This document shows positions 21,972-22,893 of a DNA stretch of 22,893 nt, piece after piece (position 1 is the stretch's first letter; every line of letters begins with the position of its first letter). The DNA is from a virus. The notes under the pieces are model-generated. The model searched no databases. It had not been told where the DNA came from and was given only the letters and a program-made list of their open reading frames with translations. The stretch lies in the IMG/VR virus record IMGVR_UViG_3300042562_000233, positions 1-22,893 of that record, one strand, 5' to 3'. Position numbers and translations under genes: made by a program.

Positions 21972-22893
21972 ATGGCAGATGCTTTATCACCGTTTCAATC
22001 TTTTATTTTTATTTCCCGTTATTCTCGTTGGCTTCCTTTACAAAATCGCCGCGAAAGTTGGGATGAATGTGTAGACCGTTGGTGGAATTATTTCACCGAT
22101 AAGGTTCCTACTTTAGCCGAGAGACCTGATGTCAAAGAAGCAATTTTAAATCTTGAAGTTCTTCCTTCCATGAGAAGTTTGATGACTGCAGGTATTGCTC
22201 TTGATCACGATAATACTTGTTTGTATAACTGCTCATATCTTCCAATTGATTCTATTGAATCATTTGCAGAACTGTTCGTCATTCTCATGAATGGAACAGG
22301 TACCGGATATTCTGTAGAGCGTCAATACACCGATAAACTTCCAACTGTTGCTAACAAGATTGTAAAGAATTTTGATAAGGTAATCGTTGTTGAAGATTCA
22401 AAGGAAGGTTGGGGGAATGCTCTCAAAACCTTATTCGATGACCTCTATTCCGGTAAACATCCTAAGTGGGACTTGTCAAAGGTTCGACCATCTGGTGCAC
22501 GACTCAAGACTTTTGGTGGTCGTGCTTCTGGTCCTGCTCCGTTAGACAATTTATTTAAATTTTTGGTCAAGGTCTTCTATAATGCACAAGGACGTAAACT
22601 TTCTGCTCTTGAATGCCATGACACCTGCTGTGCAATTGCCAATGCCGTAATCGTTGGTGGAGTGCGTAGATCCGCTATGATTTCTCTGAGTGACCTGGGA
22701 GACCGTGAAATTGCCATGTGTAAGTCAGGTGCATGGTGGGAACAAGCTGGATTCCGGTCTTACGCCAATAATTCAGCAGTTTATCGTGGTAGACCCCCCA
22801 TGGGACAGTTTCTTGAGGAGTGGACCTCTCTGTACAACTCCCACAGCGGAGAACGCGGCATGATCAATCGTAGGGCTCTACAGGAGCAAGCAG
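21972..22893 (+). CDS. nrdJ: Adenosylcobalamin-dependent (class II) ribonucleotide reductase, 3' partial
   Basis: The first 307 residues of the enzyme that reduces ribonucleotides to deoxyribonucleotides are visible; the gene runs off the window. The start is ATG 21972 with AGGAG (21958-21962) nine bases upstream. The visible part matches the monomeric class II type (Lactobacillus RTPR-like): PSMRSLMTAG (65-74), NTCLYNCSYLP (81-91, with Cys86 likely one of the redox cysteines), GTGTGYSVE (108-116), PSGARLKTFGGRASGPAP (173-190), HDTCCAIANAVIVGGVRRSA (216-235) and GERGMINR (293-300). The thiyl-radical cysteine and the second redox cysteine lie beyond the window. Use of B12 means that the host makes or imports cobalamin. 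No intein is seen in this part. Confidence 0.92.
   Translation, partial: MADALSPFQSFIFISRYSRWLPLQNRRESWDECVDRWWNYFTDKVPTLAERPDVKEAILNLEVLPSMRSLMTAGIALDHDNTCLYNCSYLPIDSIESFAELFVILMNGTGTGYSVERQYTDKLPTVANKIVKNFDKVIVVEDSKEGWGNALKTLFDDLYSGKHPKWDLSKVRPSGARLKTFGGRASGPAPLDNLFKFLVKVFYNAQGRKLSALECHDTCCAIANAVIVGGVRRSAMISLSDLGDREIAMCKSGAWWEQAGFRSYANNSAVYRGRPPMGQFLEEWTSLYNSHSGERGMINRRALQEQA

Noticed and set aside
1-22893. tRNA genes, integrase or attachment sites, inteins and homing endonucleases
   Set aside because: None recognised on either strand; the polymerase motifs and visible nrdJ motifs are uninterrupted.

Overview
The window looks like part of the genome of a T4-like tailed phage (myovirus), most plausibly one infecting an aquatic Gram-negative bacterium. 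The evidence is a late block of tail-fibre and adhesin genes followed by a T4-type replication block: family B DNA polymerase (gp43), UvsX recombinase, gp41 helicase and gp61 primase, with dUTPase, ThyX and a B12-dependent class II ribonucleotide reductase. The sequence is AT-rich, genes are tightly packed with ATGA or TAATG overlaps, and no tRNA, rRNA, integrase or transposase was seen. The host is not identifiable from the sequence; small proteins that look like a holin and a spanin suggest a Gram-negative one.

Region 1 (1-10968, plus strand) is the virion fibre and adhesin block. It starts inside a large fibre gene with collagen-like Gly-X-Y repeats and two YadA-like beta-roll segments. 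Next come a BspA/DUF285-type leucine-rich adhesin, two small proteins, and a run of low-complexity fibre proteins that share modules (FNGLTG, GISAxGGTF). A second leucine-rich-like adhesin closes the block. Two fibre genes are each followed, through an ATGA overlap, by an adhesin with the same C-terminal motif. T4-late-promoter-like boxes sharing ATAAATATTA lie before the genes at 4694 and 6625. A gene with the two PAPS-binding signatures of sulfotransferases (10970-11635) ends the block.

Region 2 (11632-13522) has dut on the plus strand facing a three-gene minus-strand island: a membrane-anchored GAF-like protein, a holin-like protein, and a small lipoprotein with a second membrane segment. 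The island has its own late promoter (TATAAATA on the minus strand) and looks like a lysis cassette without an endolysin.

Region 3 (13489-22893, plus strand) is the DNA metabolism block: a MazG/DUF1599-like protein, gp43, three small unknown genes, uvsX, an unknown acidic protein, gp41, gp61, a small acidic protein, thyX, and the first part of nrdJ, which runs off the end. dUTPase, ThyX and NrdJ supply dNTPs; gp43, gp41, gp61 and UvsX form the replication and recombination machinery.

The most striking unlisted signal is a repeated promoter layout. dut, the MazG-like gene and gp41 each have TTGACA, a 16-base spacer, a TATAAT-like box, then exactly 6 bases before ATG and no Shine-Dalgarno. This predicts leaderless mRNAs for three early DNA-metabolism genes. 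A fourth promoter with the same 16-base spacer, after the polymerase gene, has a normal leader. No gene-free stretch exceeds about 75 bases, and no convincing hairpin terminator was found.
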